A DNA stretch of 19,965 nt from Holosporales bacterium (GTDB taxonomy: Bacteria > Pseudomonadota > Alphaproteobacteria > UBA3830 > JAIRMZ01): contig JAITIJ010000068.1 of the NCBI GenBank assembly GCA_031279495.1, positions 1 to 19,965 of the forward strand. Reading direction: 5' to 3'. Positions 8,159 through 15,211 of the stretch are shown here, piece after piece. The translations under genes and the position numbers were made by a program. The notes under the pieces were generated by a model, which saw only the letters and a program-made list of their open reading frames with translations, had not been told where the DNA came from and did no database searches. Within the stretch, counting starts at the first letter, position 1. Each line of letters starts with the position of its first letter.

Positions 8159-10332
8159 TTCATAAAACGCTGCCACCAACCTACGCGTGGCGGATTCTCT
8201 TTTGCCGTCAAATCTGCCGAATCTTCCTTTGGGCTTGGAGCAATAGATGCATTTTTCTGCTGCGACGATGCTCCCTTTGTAAAATCTACTGTCACGACCT
8301 CTGAAGGAATAATAAAATTTTGAGCAGCGTTTTTCTCTGTAACGCGACGCCGAGAGCGATATTGTCGCCGCTTTGCGGGCTGATTAACGGGGGGCGTGCT
8401 CTTCTTTTCCTCTTTATCAGATTTATCAGATGCAGAAGCCGGCTCCTCTGCAATCTGAGAAACCTCGATGACTCCGCTAGATTCGCTAGGTAAAGAGAAT
8501 TTCTTTCGTCTTTTGCGTCGCCCGCGACTTCCTCTTTCAGAACCTGACTCTGTAGCTTGATTAGAGGAAACAGAAGCGGTCGGAAGAGCAGAAGGAAGAG
8601 AAGGCACGCTCTCTTCAGAAATTTTAGCGCGAGTATTTTCTATAATTGCATGAGACGCCACTTGTTTTGCCTCTGATGCTTCTTCCTCTGTATCTCCTTG
8701 CTGATCAAGACTCTCAACAACGATATCAAATTTCGCAGGAGGAAGAGAGGAATTCGCCTCGATTATAATGCGCACGCTCCCCTTTTCTTCCAGTGTCCAT
8801 AAAACTCCACGTTTATAGTTCAAAAGATAATTTGCTACCGAAGGCGAAACAGAAGCAGAAATTTTTGCATACTTTTTGCCAGACATCTCTACTTCAATAG
8901 CGCGTAAAACGTGAATAGCTGTAGACTCTGTGGCGCGCACAACCCCAACACCACCGCAACATGGACAAGGAAAAGTGCTTGATTCAAAAACACTACGTCC
9001 TAGCCGCTGCCGAGAAAGTTCCATAAGTCCGAAAGGACCGATCCTCCCCGTTTGGATACGAGCTCTGTCGCTCTTCAACGCTTCTTTCATGCGACGCTCT
9101 ACAGCAGCAGCGTTGCGCTGCTCCGCCATATCGATAAAATCGATTACAACGAGTCCCGCTAGATCCCGAATACGCAATTGCCGCGCAATTTCTGTTGCTG
9201 CTTCTAGATTGGTTCTTAAGGCGGTTTCCTCTATGTTGCGCTCTCGTGTTGCACGGCCAGAGTTTACGTCAATAGCGACCAAAGCCTCCGTCGCGTTGAT
9301 CATCAAATACCCGCCAGAATTTAGGTTCACACGCGTTTCATAAATATTCGCGATCTGCTCTTCTAAACCGTATGTTTGAAATAACGGCCTGTCTGTGTCC
9401 TTAAAAAGCTGCACACGCCGCGCATGACTTGGCATCAGAGATTTAATGAACTGCCGTGCCGTTTTATATCCTTCTTCTCCTTCTACGAGAATCTCTGTGA
9501 TATCTCGCGTATATATGTCACGAATGGCGCGTTTAATCAGGCTGGCCTCTTCGTGTATTAAACTGGGTGCCGTTGATTGTAGTGTCATAGCACGCACTTG
9601 ATTCCATACCTTCAGAAGATAGTCGTAGTCCTTTTTAATGTCCGCTTTGCTTCGCTCAACGCCCGCTGTGCGCGCAACAACCCCCATACCAGAAGGAATA
9701 TCCAAAGACTCTAAAATAGTCTTCAGTCTTTTCCGATCTTGAGCATTTGTGATTTTCCGAGAAACTCCGCCGCCACGCTCGGAATTTGGCATTAACACAA
9801 TATAACGTCCCGCCAAAGACAAATACGTCGTCAGAGCAGCCCCTTTGTTTCCGCGCTCCTCTTTGGCAACTTGCACAAGCAAGATTTGCCGCCGCTTAAT
9901 CACCTCTTGAATCTTGTAACGCCTCAAAAACTGAGATCGTAATCTTGCAATATTCGCTTTTTGCTTTTCTTCGTCAGGTTCTTCAACAGCGTCATGCTCA
10001 CTGTCTTCTTCCGATTCTTCTGCAAGAAGAGCCGTACCCGGCTGTGCATTTGCCACCCATTGTTCAAACTCTTCGCGATCTTCTACAGGAAGCTGATAAT
10101 AATCTGGGTGAATCTCGTGCAGACTTAAAAAACCGTGACGTTCCGCACCATAATCCATAAAAACCGCTTGAAGAGACGGTTCTACACGCACTACCTTCGC
10201 AAGAAAGATATTGCCCTTTAATTGGGCTTTTGTTGCGCTTTCAAAATCAAACTCTTCCAGCCGATTATCTTCAACAACCGCCACCCGTGTCTCTTCTGGG
10301 TGGACGGCATCAATAAGCATCCGTCGTACCAT
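8155..10332 (-). CDS. rne: Ribonuclease E/G
   Basis: A 725-residue endoribonuclease for mRNA decay and rRNA/tRNA processing. The N-terminal S1 region is interrupted by an acidic insert (about 100-123, ESEEDSEHDAVEEPDEE), as in RNase E rather than RNase G. Catalytic magnesium ligands are D355 (AIDVNSG) and D398 (VVIDFIDM), and the zinc-link motif is CPCCGG at 456-461. From about 545 the protein is low-complexity, with two arginine-rich patches (GRRKRRKK near 604, KRRQYRSRRR near 654) and a Trp-containing end (GWWQRFMK). The tail is shorter than in E. coli RNase E (1061 residues). The ATG at 10332 has GGAG 8 nt upstream and gives the family N-terminus RRMLIDAVHPEETRV; the frame is open a little further upstream. 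The stop overlaps the M48 start. Confidence 0.95.
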   Translation of the reverse strand: MVRRMLIDAVHPEETRVAVVEDNRLEEFDFESATKAQLKGNIFLAKVVRVEPSLQAVFMDYGAERHGFLSLHEIHPDYYQLPVEDREEFEQWVANAQPGTALLAEESEEDSEHDAVEEPDEEKQKANIARLRSQFLRRYKIQEVIKRRQILLVQVAKEERGNKGAALTTYLSLAGRYIVLMPNSERGGGVSRKITNAQDRKRLKTILESLDIPSGMGVVARTAGVERSKADIKKDYDYLLKVWNQVRAMTLQSTAPSLIHEEASLIKRAIRDIYTRDITEILVEGEEGYKTARQFIKSLMPSHARRVQLFKDTDRPLFQTYGLEEQIANIYETRVNLNSGGYLMINATEALVAIDVNSGRATRERNIEETALRTNLEAATEIARQLRIRDLAGLVVIDFIDMAEQRNAAAVERRMKEALKSDRARIQTGRIGPFGLMELSRQRLGRSVFESSTFPCPCCGGVGVVRATESTAIHVLRAIEVEMSGKKYAKISASVSPSVANYLLNYKRGVLWTLEEKGSVRIIIEANSSLPPAKFDIVVESLDQQGDTEEEASEAKQVASHAIIENTRAKISEESVPSLPSALPTASVSSNQATESGSERGSRGRRKRRKKFSLPSESSGVIEVSQIAEEPASASDKSDKEEKKSTPPVNQPAKRRQYRSRRRVTEKNAAQNFIIPSEVVTVDFTKGASSQQKNASIAPSPKEDSADLTAKENPPRVGWWQRFMK

Positions 10333-10466
10333 GATGTATACTCCAATTCTTGAAGACAGAGAGCAAATAAGACCCTCCATCGTCGTAGAGGTAAAGGCTC
10401 ATGAGGAATAGACGCTTGGATCGATGCCCAAATGGCAGAGATAATAAGAAAAATCCTTTCGCTCAC
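10218..10466 (-). CDS. Possible upstream ORF overlapping the rne start
   Basis: A GTG at 10466 follows GGAGG by 4 nt in the rne leader. It opens 82 codons that begin with a short hydrophobic segment (SERIFLIISAIWASIQAS). The frame runs through the rne start at 10332 and ends about 115 nt inside rne, in another reading phase. The strong ribosome site is the main support. The part inside rne is probably meaningless as protein. It could be a leader whose translation affects rne expression, or chance. Confidence 0.25.
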   Translation of the reverse strand: MSERIFLIISAIWASIQASIPHEPLPLRRWRVLFALCLQELEYTSWYDGCLLMPSTQKRHGWRLLKIIGWKSLILKAQQKPN

Positions 10467-10498
10467 ACAGCCTCCTCGTGCCTTAAATTTTGCGTTCC

Positions 10499-10522
10499 TT
10501 TGTGTGTACTGTTTCACACAAA
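10499..10522 (-). promoter_or_regulatory. Hairpin at the 5' end of the rne leader
   Basis: TTTGTGTG (10499-10506) and CACACAAA (10515-10522) form a perfect 8-bp stem with an 8-nt loop. It lies just downstream of the candidate rne promoter, so it would be near the 5' end of the rne mRNA. E. coli rne is autoregulated through hairpins in its 5' UTR. A similar role here is inference. Confidence 0.4.
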
Positions 10523-10533
10523 AACTTTGTTTA

Positions 10534-10562
10534 AGCATAGTATGAGAACAAGAAAGTGTAAA
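10534..10562 (-). promoter_or_regulatory. Candidate sigma-70-type promoter of rne
   Basis: On the minus strand, TTTACA (10562-10557) is followed after exactly 17 nt by TATGCT (10539-10534). This predicts a transcript start near 10527 and a leader of about 195 nt before the rne ATG. Confidence 0.5.
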
Positions 10563-10796
10563 TGGCAGGCCTCAAAAGATAAGGCTCACGAAAGAAGAGA
10601 AAATAATTTACTTTCTCATAATGAAGTGCTGGAAAGAAGCGTCCCAAATGCATCTTTTCCTGGTTTTTATCTTTATAAAGACGTAAAAAGATGTAACTAT
10701 CTTAATCTCTCGATCAGATAGAGAACATTTTATCGCTTTTGCGTCAGGGAAAGGAGTGTTGTATATTCCCTTCTCTCCGTCGTCGTAAAAAATCTC
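10563..10796. other. Intergenic region between divergent rne and beta-barrel operons
   Basis: No gene is supported. A plus-strand frame (10401-10721) covers part of it but lacks a ribosome site and family features. A stem (CTATCT / AGATAG around 10697-10722) and scattered AG-rich sequence are visible. No RNA gene is recognised. Confidence 0.4.
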
Positions 10797-10825
10797 TTGA
10801 CATGCATAAATGTTACGTGTATTTA
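10797..10825 (+). promoter_or_regulatory. Strong candidate promoter of the beta-barrel operon
   Basis: A consensus TTGACA at 10797-10802 is followed by 17 nt and TATTTA at 10820-10825. The predicted transcript would start near 10832, about 60 nt before the 40-codon ORF and 180 nt before the beta-barrel gene. It reads out of the intergenic region opposite to rne. Confidence 0.6.
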
Positions 10826-10893
10826 TTTTGCGTTAATCTATATTTGCTACCGTGAGCAATGAGACATTGTGGAGACGATAGGCGAAAAGAGAA

Positions 10894-11016
10894 ATGGAAA
10901 GCCGTTACAGAGACGACAAGGATAAAACGATTCAGCAGGCGCAAAAGGTTGACTTAGCCTGCATGAATAAATACTCTGGGCGATTGAAAAAAGGCTTAAA
11001 GGAGCGGTGGATATGA
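10894..11016 (+). CDS. 40-residue ORF coupled to the beta-barrel gene by ATGA
   Basis: An ATG at 10894 opens 40 codons that end in a TGA overlapping the ATG of the next gene (ATGA at 11013-11016). The peptide is highly charged (MESRYRDDKDKTIQQAQK... ending LKKGLKERWI) with no signal or membrane segment. The ribosome site is weak (AGAG-rich). The Shine-Dalgarno of the beta-barrel gene lies inside it. The overlap, together with its position right after a promoter, suggests a leader or coupling peptide. Its family is unknown and it could be chance. Confidence 0.4.
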   Translation: MESRYRDDKDKTIQQAQKVDLACMNKYSGRLKKGLKERWI

Positions 11017-11957
11017 AAAACAGACCTTTAATTCTAGTATTAGCCTTCTGCCTATATGGGAAAAGTGCATGGGGTGCCGCGACAGAGCCAAGCTCTGTGC
11101 CCCCTCCTCCGGCTAAGCATCAATCTGAACAGCAATCCTTAGCTGGATTCTATGTCGGGTTCGGTATAACGAATACTCAAGCCATCAATGAAATGTCTAT
11201 CAAAAAAGATACGTGGACGTTTAATAATGATGCGCCATTTACGCCTAGGGGTGCGGACAGGAACGATAAGGAGGCAGGAGTCATTGGCGATCTGACGGCT
11301 GGGAAAGTTGGCTTAAACGCCGCTAGTTTTTCCTTCGGCGCTGCGGATTCTCTTACGGGCTTTGTCGGTTCCAATACAGGAAACTCAATCCTGAATAGCC
11401 TAGCACAACAATTCAAAGGTGGTGCAGGTCGCCCAGGTGGTTTTCTTTCTTTTGGGTACGGTGGTTTTGTTCTAGAGAAAATCTACCTTGGTATGGAAAC
11501 AACCCTTGATTTCACCGGATACGAACATGATACAGCGATCGACACAAGTGCACGCAACTTTGGTACTTACAATGCAAAAAGCTGTGGAACGGTCTTAAGC
11601 GTCGTCTTCAGACCGGGTATTTGGTGTGACTTTTGCCAGTCATTATTATATGCCAGGGCAGGATTTTATACAACGCATCAGGAGATCTCAAGTGCTTATG
11701 GATGCGTTTCTATAATTGGAATTGCCCCTGTTGTTGGCTTCGGGATAGAGAGAAAGGTCGGCGCTCTTTCCATTCGTTTTGAGGGGGATTATCGCCTACC
11801 TGCAAAAGAATCAGGACATTTCCAAAAGAACGAGATCGTAGTTTTGGCAAATTCGGCTGGTGATGAACAAAATGTGCATTTTCTTCGCAATGCTGAGATG
11901 CGTCTGAAATCCAATGGGTATGCGGCACGTATTATGGTGAGTTGTCCGATATTTTAA
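11013..11957 (+). CDS. Predicted outer-membrane beta-barrel protein
   Basis: A 314-residue exported protein. The signal peptide is MKNRPLILVLAFCLYGKSAWG with likely cleavage after an Ala near 22. A Pro-rich linker (SSVPPPPAK) follows, then Gly- and aromatic-rich strands with alternating hydrophobic residues (GFYVGFGI, GGFLSFGYGGF, LLYARAGFYTT, PVVGFGIE). The last residue is Phe, the usual signal for BAM-dependent insertion. The best guess is a small porin-like or surface-antigen barrel; the exact family is not recognised. The mature part has five cysteines (191, 205, 208, 231, 311), including CDFC, which is uncommon for barrels. The ATG at 11013 is chosen over the GTG at 11007 because GGAG is 8 nt upstream. 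It is followed after 33 nt by the coiled-coil gene. Confidence 0.8.
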   Translation: MKNRPLILVLAFCLYGKSAWGAATEPSSVPPPPAKHQSEQQSLAGFYVGFGITNTQAINEMSIKKDTWTFNNDAPFTPRGADRNDKEAGVIGDLTAGKVGLNAASFSFGAADSLTGFVGSNTGNSILNSLAQQFKGGAGRPGGFLSFGYGGFVLEKIYLGMETTLDFTGYEHDTAIDTSARNFGTYNAKSCGTVLSVVFRPGIWCDFCQSLLYARAGFYTTHQEISSAYGCVSIIGIAPVVGFGIERKVGALSIRFEGDYRLPAKESGHFQKNEIVVLANSAGDEQNVHFLRNAEMRLKSNGYAARIMVSCPIF

Positions 11958-11990
11958 TTTGTATGTTAGTTTAATATGAAAGGAAAAATT

Positions 11991-13055
11991 ATGAAAAAAG
12001 CTTTGTTACTATTGTATAGTGTGGTGGTAGTACTGCATGCACAAGACAGCCAGTGCCTGCGCGCTAAAGATATACGGGCCCTGGAATTAAAGAATGAAGA
12101 TCTGCAGAAGCAACTGGATGATTTGAAGAAGGCTCAGGCTCAGGCGGCAACCCAGGCGGCAACCCAGGCGGCAATCAAAGTAAAAGTAAAGGAAGATCAG
12201 TTACAATCTCAGTTGGAGCAGTTGCAAAAAGCTTTTCAAGAGCAGGGAGCCGCGTTAGCTAAGTCGCAAAGAGATTTTCAAGAGCAGAAGGCAGGGCTTG
12301 AGGCGCGACTGCAAGCGGTGACTCGAGAAAAGGCTGAGTTGGAGAGCGGCTTGAAGGAGCAGCTGACCAAAACGCAGAAGGGTGCATTAGCGAAAGAGAA
12401 AGATCTTAAAGAGAAAGATGAGAACATAAATGCGCTAAGTGCGCAGATCTCCGAACTGCGAACGGCGCTTGATCAAAAAGAAGAAGAACATCGGAGAGCT
12501 ATTGCACAGAAAGATGAAGATTTTCGAGCGGCGCGTGGTCAAATAGAAGAAAGAGAGAAGGAGCTCGCCGAGCAGCAAGAAGAACATCGGAGAGCTATTG
12601 CACAGAAAGATGAAGCTTTTCAAGCGCAGGAAGTCGCGTTAGCTAAGTCGCAGGAAGATTTTCAAGCGCAGAAGGAAAGGCTTGAGGCGCGACTGCAAGC
12701 GGCGCTTGGTCAAATAGAAAAATCTCAGAGAGATATGGAACGATTAGCTGAAGCGCATATCTGTGAAGCGAATAGACGTCTTGCAGACAAACAATGGTAT
12801 GAAGATACCATTGACGCACTGGTACGACGGGGAGAAAGGGGATCTTTTCTTAGTCGTCTTATGTGTGGACGAGGAAATGCTGACGAAACGAGGATGCTTA
12901 ACTCTTTGCCACCAGCACCGCTTCAACCGCTTCCACAGTCACCCCAAGAAGGACAAGAAGGCGAATCGCAAGTCGAGAGCGGGAGTCCAGTTGTGCCTCT
13001 GTCGAAACAGGGAGGTGATTCTGACCCAATTCTGCAGGATCAAACACCTGGATAA
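11991..13055 (+). CDS. Secreted long coiled-coil protein
   Basis: A 354-residue protein with a signal peptide (MKKALLLLYSVVVVLHAQ) and a long Glu/Lys/Gln-rich coiled coil from about residue 25 to 265. Internal sequence repeats occur: EEHRRAIAQKDE twice, and AKSQ.DFQ.QK..LEARLQA twice. A basic/Cys-containing segment (RGERGSFLSRLMCGRGN) and a Pro/Gln/Gly-rich, probably disordered tail follow. I recognise no enzyme motif; a periplasmic or surface structural or tether role is an inference. The ATG at 11991 has AAGGA 6 nt upstream; an in-frame ATG at 11976 gives a worse N-terminus. It is the second main gene of the beta-barrel operon and ends just before a strong terminator. Nearly identical DNA repeats suggest recent internal duplication. 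Confidence 0.8.
   Translation: MKKALLLLYSVVVVLHAQDSQCLRAKDIRALELKNEDLQKQLDDLKKAQAQAATQAATQAAIKVKVKEDQLQSQLEQLQKAFQEQGAALAKSQRDFQEQKAGLEARLQAVTREKAELESGLKEQLTKTQKGALAKEKDLKEKDENINALSAQISELRTALDQKEEEHRRAIAQKDEDFRAARGQIEEREKELAEQQEEHRRAIAQKDEAFQAQEVALAKSQEDFQAQKERLEARLQAALGQIEKSQRDMERLAEAHICEANRRLADKQWYEDTIDALVRRGERGSFLSRLMCGRGNADETRMLNSLPPAPLQPLPQSPQEGQEGESQVESGSPVVPLSKQGGDSDPILQDQTPG
12141..12176 (+). repeat. 12-bp tandem repeat, three copies
   Basis: CAGGCGGCAACC occurs at 12141-12152 and 12153-12164, and once more with one change (CAGGCGGCAATC) at 12165-12176. It encodes QAAT-QAAT-QAAI inside the coiled-coil gene and keeps the frame. Copy number may vary between strains. Confidence 0.85.
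12231..12704 (+). repeat. Direct repeats within the coiled-coil gene
   Basis: A block of about 90 bp at 12231-12320 recurs with few differences at 12615-12704, an offset of 384 bp. A second identical 39-bp block occurs at 12481-12519 and 12577-12615, an offset of 96 bp. Both offsets are whole numbers of codons (128 and 32), and 384 is four times 96. The near identity at third codon positions points to recent duplication or gene conversion rather than selection on the protein alone. Confidence 0.8.
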
Positions 13056-13089
13056 AGTATGTGTCATAAAGTATAAAAAGACATCTCTT

Positions 13090-13121
13090 AAAAGCCTCGC
13101 TTAGCGGAGGCTTTTCTTTTT
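13090..13121 (+). terminator. Rho-independent terminator of the beta-barrel operon
   Basis: A stem of AAAAGCCT and CGC pairs with GCG and AGGCTTTT around a TTA loop, with one bulged G, followed by CTTTTT. It lies 35 nt after the coiled-coil stop. The A-rich left arm could also let it act on the opposite strand. Confidence 0.9.
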
Positions 13122-13482
13122 GATAGCGAGGGCACCAAAAAGCCCCACCCTCTCTACAAAGAGACTAATCTGCCGAGCAGATCTCGTCTTTTCGCGGAAA
13201 GAATACGCCATGCTTGTTGGAAATATATACTTAGGACCAAAGTTGGCTACTGCAAACACCTCCACATGCTTTCTTGTCTTGCGAATTAACCTTCTTCTGT
13301 GAGGAGAGAGAGGACAACAAAGCATAAGGGAAAAAAGAGCGTTACTTTACTGCTTTATCCGCGTAGTTCGATCAGCTCTTTTTTGACATTGGCAGACTCA
13401 AGCATTCCCATTTGCTCTTTCCTTGTGTCAATCCTTTCACAAATTATCTCAATATCCCTGTGTGACGCACATTAATATCTTT
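13122..13482. other. Intergenic region between convergent operons
   Basis: No complete gene is supported. The region holds a long-loop inverted repeat (13331-13384) and, on the minus strand, a short frame open from 13471 to a stop at 13355-13357 whose end reads ESANVKKELIELRG. A further minus frame (13325-13101) reads through the plus-strand terminator and is doubtful. Confidence 0.45.
13331..13384. terminator. Inverted repeat with U-tracts on both strands, possible bidirectional terminator
   Basis: AAAAAAGAGC (13331-13340) and GCTCTTTTTT (13375-13384) are perfect 10-bp arms around a 34-nt loop. Either strand would end in a GAGC/GCTC stem and a run of six U. It lies about 100 nt after the antiporter gene on the minus strand. 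The long loop weakens the call. Confidence 0.4.
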
Positions 13483-15171
13483 TTAAGATTTTTTCTTCTT
13501 ACGATGACGCGCAAGTGATTGGTCGATAGCGTTCTGAGCGACATTGGCGTTTGCTAGGACAACACTTGCAAGTTGCAGGCCGGGCTCCAAGGTTTCTGGC
13601 ACCACCACCTGGGCGCCAACACTTCGGAGCAATTCAATTGTCTCGGGCATATACGATTGCAAGAACACAGGTGTCTGCGGAAAGTTTCGTCGGATCATCG
13701 AGGTCACGCGCGTGGCGTTTGTTTCGCTACCCAAGGTAACAACCACAAGTCGCGCATCTTCTACACCTAGATCACGGTAAATTTCTTTCGAACGCGCATC
13801 TCCATAGAAAGCTGGCAAGCCTTTCGCTCGTGCCTCAGCAACGCGATTCATTTTTCGATCTATAGCCACATAAGGGACAAGATTATCCGCAAGTAATGTG
13901 CCAATAACGCGCCCAGAACGGCCGAATCCGACAATAATGACGTGATTGGCGGTTTCGTTTTCTTCCTCAAGGGCTGCTTTTTTGTCTTTTAAGGCTCTCA
14001 TAAGCTTGGGGCGCTCAAAACGTTCAGAGAGATATTTCGCAACCGCCGAAAGAATGGGCGTAACAGCCATAGAAAGTGCGATTGCAAGGAATAATTTTTG
14101 CTGAAAGGTGACATCCACAAATCCATGTGCAACAACAGGAACAAACAGCACAAACGCGAACTCACCTCCTGTTGCCAGAAGACCTGCGACTTGGATAGAA
14201 GAAGACCATCGAAATCCAAAGATGCGGCAAATCATTGCTAAAACAGCAGATTTCACGAGCAAGATAGAGCCGAGCAATTGCAGAATGGACAGAGTCTCTG
14301 CGCGAAACACGCTTAGATCGACCGAAGCGCCGACGGTTAGAAAATATAGCCCCACCAAGATATCTTTTGTGGGTCGGATATCGGCCATCATCTGATGCTG
14401 GTATTCGCTATTGGCGAGCATGATACCTGCAAGAAAAGCGCCTAGTTCTACAGAAAGGCCCGCAAAATGCGTAAGAGCTGCTATGCCAAATATAGTCAGC
14501 AAAGTGACGGCCATGAACAGCTCAGCTCCTCCGAGTGCTGCCCAATGAAACACGCGTTTGACTCCGGATCGTGCGAAGGCAAAAATTGCTCCTAGGATGC
14601 TGATGATTTTTAAGAATGTCGCGCCCAGATCCCACCACGATCCGGATGTATCAGGATCCAAGAAGGGAACAACGGCTAATGCCGCAACAGCAGCTAAGTC
14701 TTGAAAAATCAGGATAGCAAAGCTTGCGCGGCCGTGACGTGTTCCAAGGTCTCCTTTATCCTCTAGGATTTGAAACGAGATAGCAGTCGAAGAGAGAGCA
14801 ATAATGAATCCGATAATAAAGGCCTCTGATGTCCTAAATCCGAATATAGGAGCAAAAGGACCGTATAAGATGGTTGTTAAGAAGACTTGTAAAAAGCCCA
14901 GACCGAAGATGTATTTTTTAAGAGCGCGCAGATTTGAGAATGGTAGATGTAATCCTACTGTAAAAAGTAGGAATATAACCCCAAATTCCGCAGCAGCATG
15001 CGTCATCGGCCCTTCTTTTAAAAGATTAAAAGCAAAAGGGCCTAGCAGAATACCAGCACATAAGTACCCGAAAACAGAGCTAATAAAGTGACGGCAGGAA
15101 ACAACAGACACAAGAACAGCTGTCGCCAAAAATACCAACAATTCTAAAGGGATAGGAGAAGCCGTATCCAT
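13483..15171 (-). CDS. CPA2 family cation:proton antiporter (KefB/KefC-like)
   Basis: A 562-residue inner-membrane protein. Residues 1-380 hold about a dozen hydrophobic helices of the Na+/H+ exchanger fold, with conserved IFQDLAAV (155-162) and GAFLAGIMLANSEY (244-257). After a charged linker (385-408) comes a TrkA-N/RCK domain with the nucleotide-binding motif GFGRSGR (415-421) and a distal acidic residue (AIDRK, near 437). KefB/KefC exchange K+ for H+ and are gated by nucleotide or glutathione adducts. The substrate here (K+ or Na+) cannot be read from sequence. The protein ends in a lysine run. The gene starts 40 nt after hldE and is probably its operon partner. No good Shine-Dalgarno precedes the ATG at 15171, so the exact start is less certain. 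Confidence 0.92.
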   Translation of the reverse strand: MDTASPIPLELLVFLATAVLVSVVSCRHFISSVFGYLCAGILLGPFAFNLLKEGPMTHAAAEFGVIFLLFTVGLHLPFSNLRALKKYIFGLGFLQVFLTTILYGPFAPIFGFRTSEAFIIGFIIALSSTAISFQILEDKGDLGTRHGRASFAILIFQDLAAVAALAVVPFLDPDTSGSWWDLGATFLKIISILGAIFAFARSGVKRVFHWAALGGAELFMAVTLLTIFGIAALTHFAGLSVELGAFLAGIMLANSEYQHQMMADIRPTKDILVGLYFLTVGASVDLSVFRAETLSILQLLGSILLVKSAVLAMICRIFGFRWSSSIQVAGLLATGGEFAFVLFVPVVAHGFVDVTFQQKLFLAIALSMAVTPILSAVAKYLSERFERPKLMRALKDKKAALEEENETANHVIIVGFGRSGRVIGTLLADNLVPYVAIDRKMNRVAEARAKGLPAFYGDARSKEIYRDLGVEDARLVVVTLGSETNATRVTSMIRRNFPQTPVFLQSYMPETIELLRSVGAQVVVPETLEPGLQLASVVLANANVAQNAIDQSLARHRKKKKS

Positions 15172-15211
15172 CGCTTATTTAATTTTTACTCCGCTTCTAT
15201 TGCTGATTCCA

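Noticed and set aside
10401..10721. Plus-strand ORF of 106 codons upstream of the beta-barrel operon
   Set aside because: It has no ribosome site and no recognisable motif, and it overlaps the rne promoter and leader on the other strand.
12231..12704. CRISPR-like or mobile-element repeats
   Set aside because: The repeats are in frame within one coiled-coil gene and have no unique spacers, terminal inverted repeats or transposase.
13101..13325. Minus-strand ORF of 74 codons (ending KKKSLR)
   Set aside because: Its end is the complement of the plus-strand terminator and it lacks a clear ribosome site. It may be a remnant but cannot be supported.
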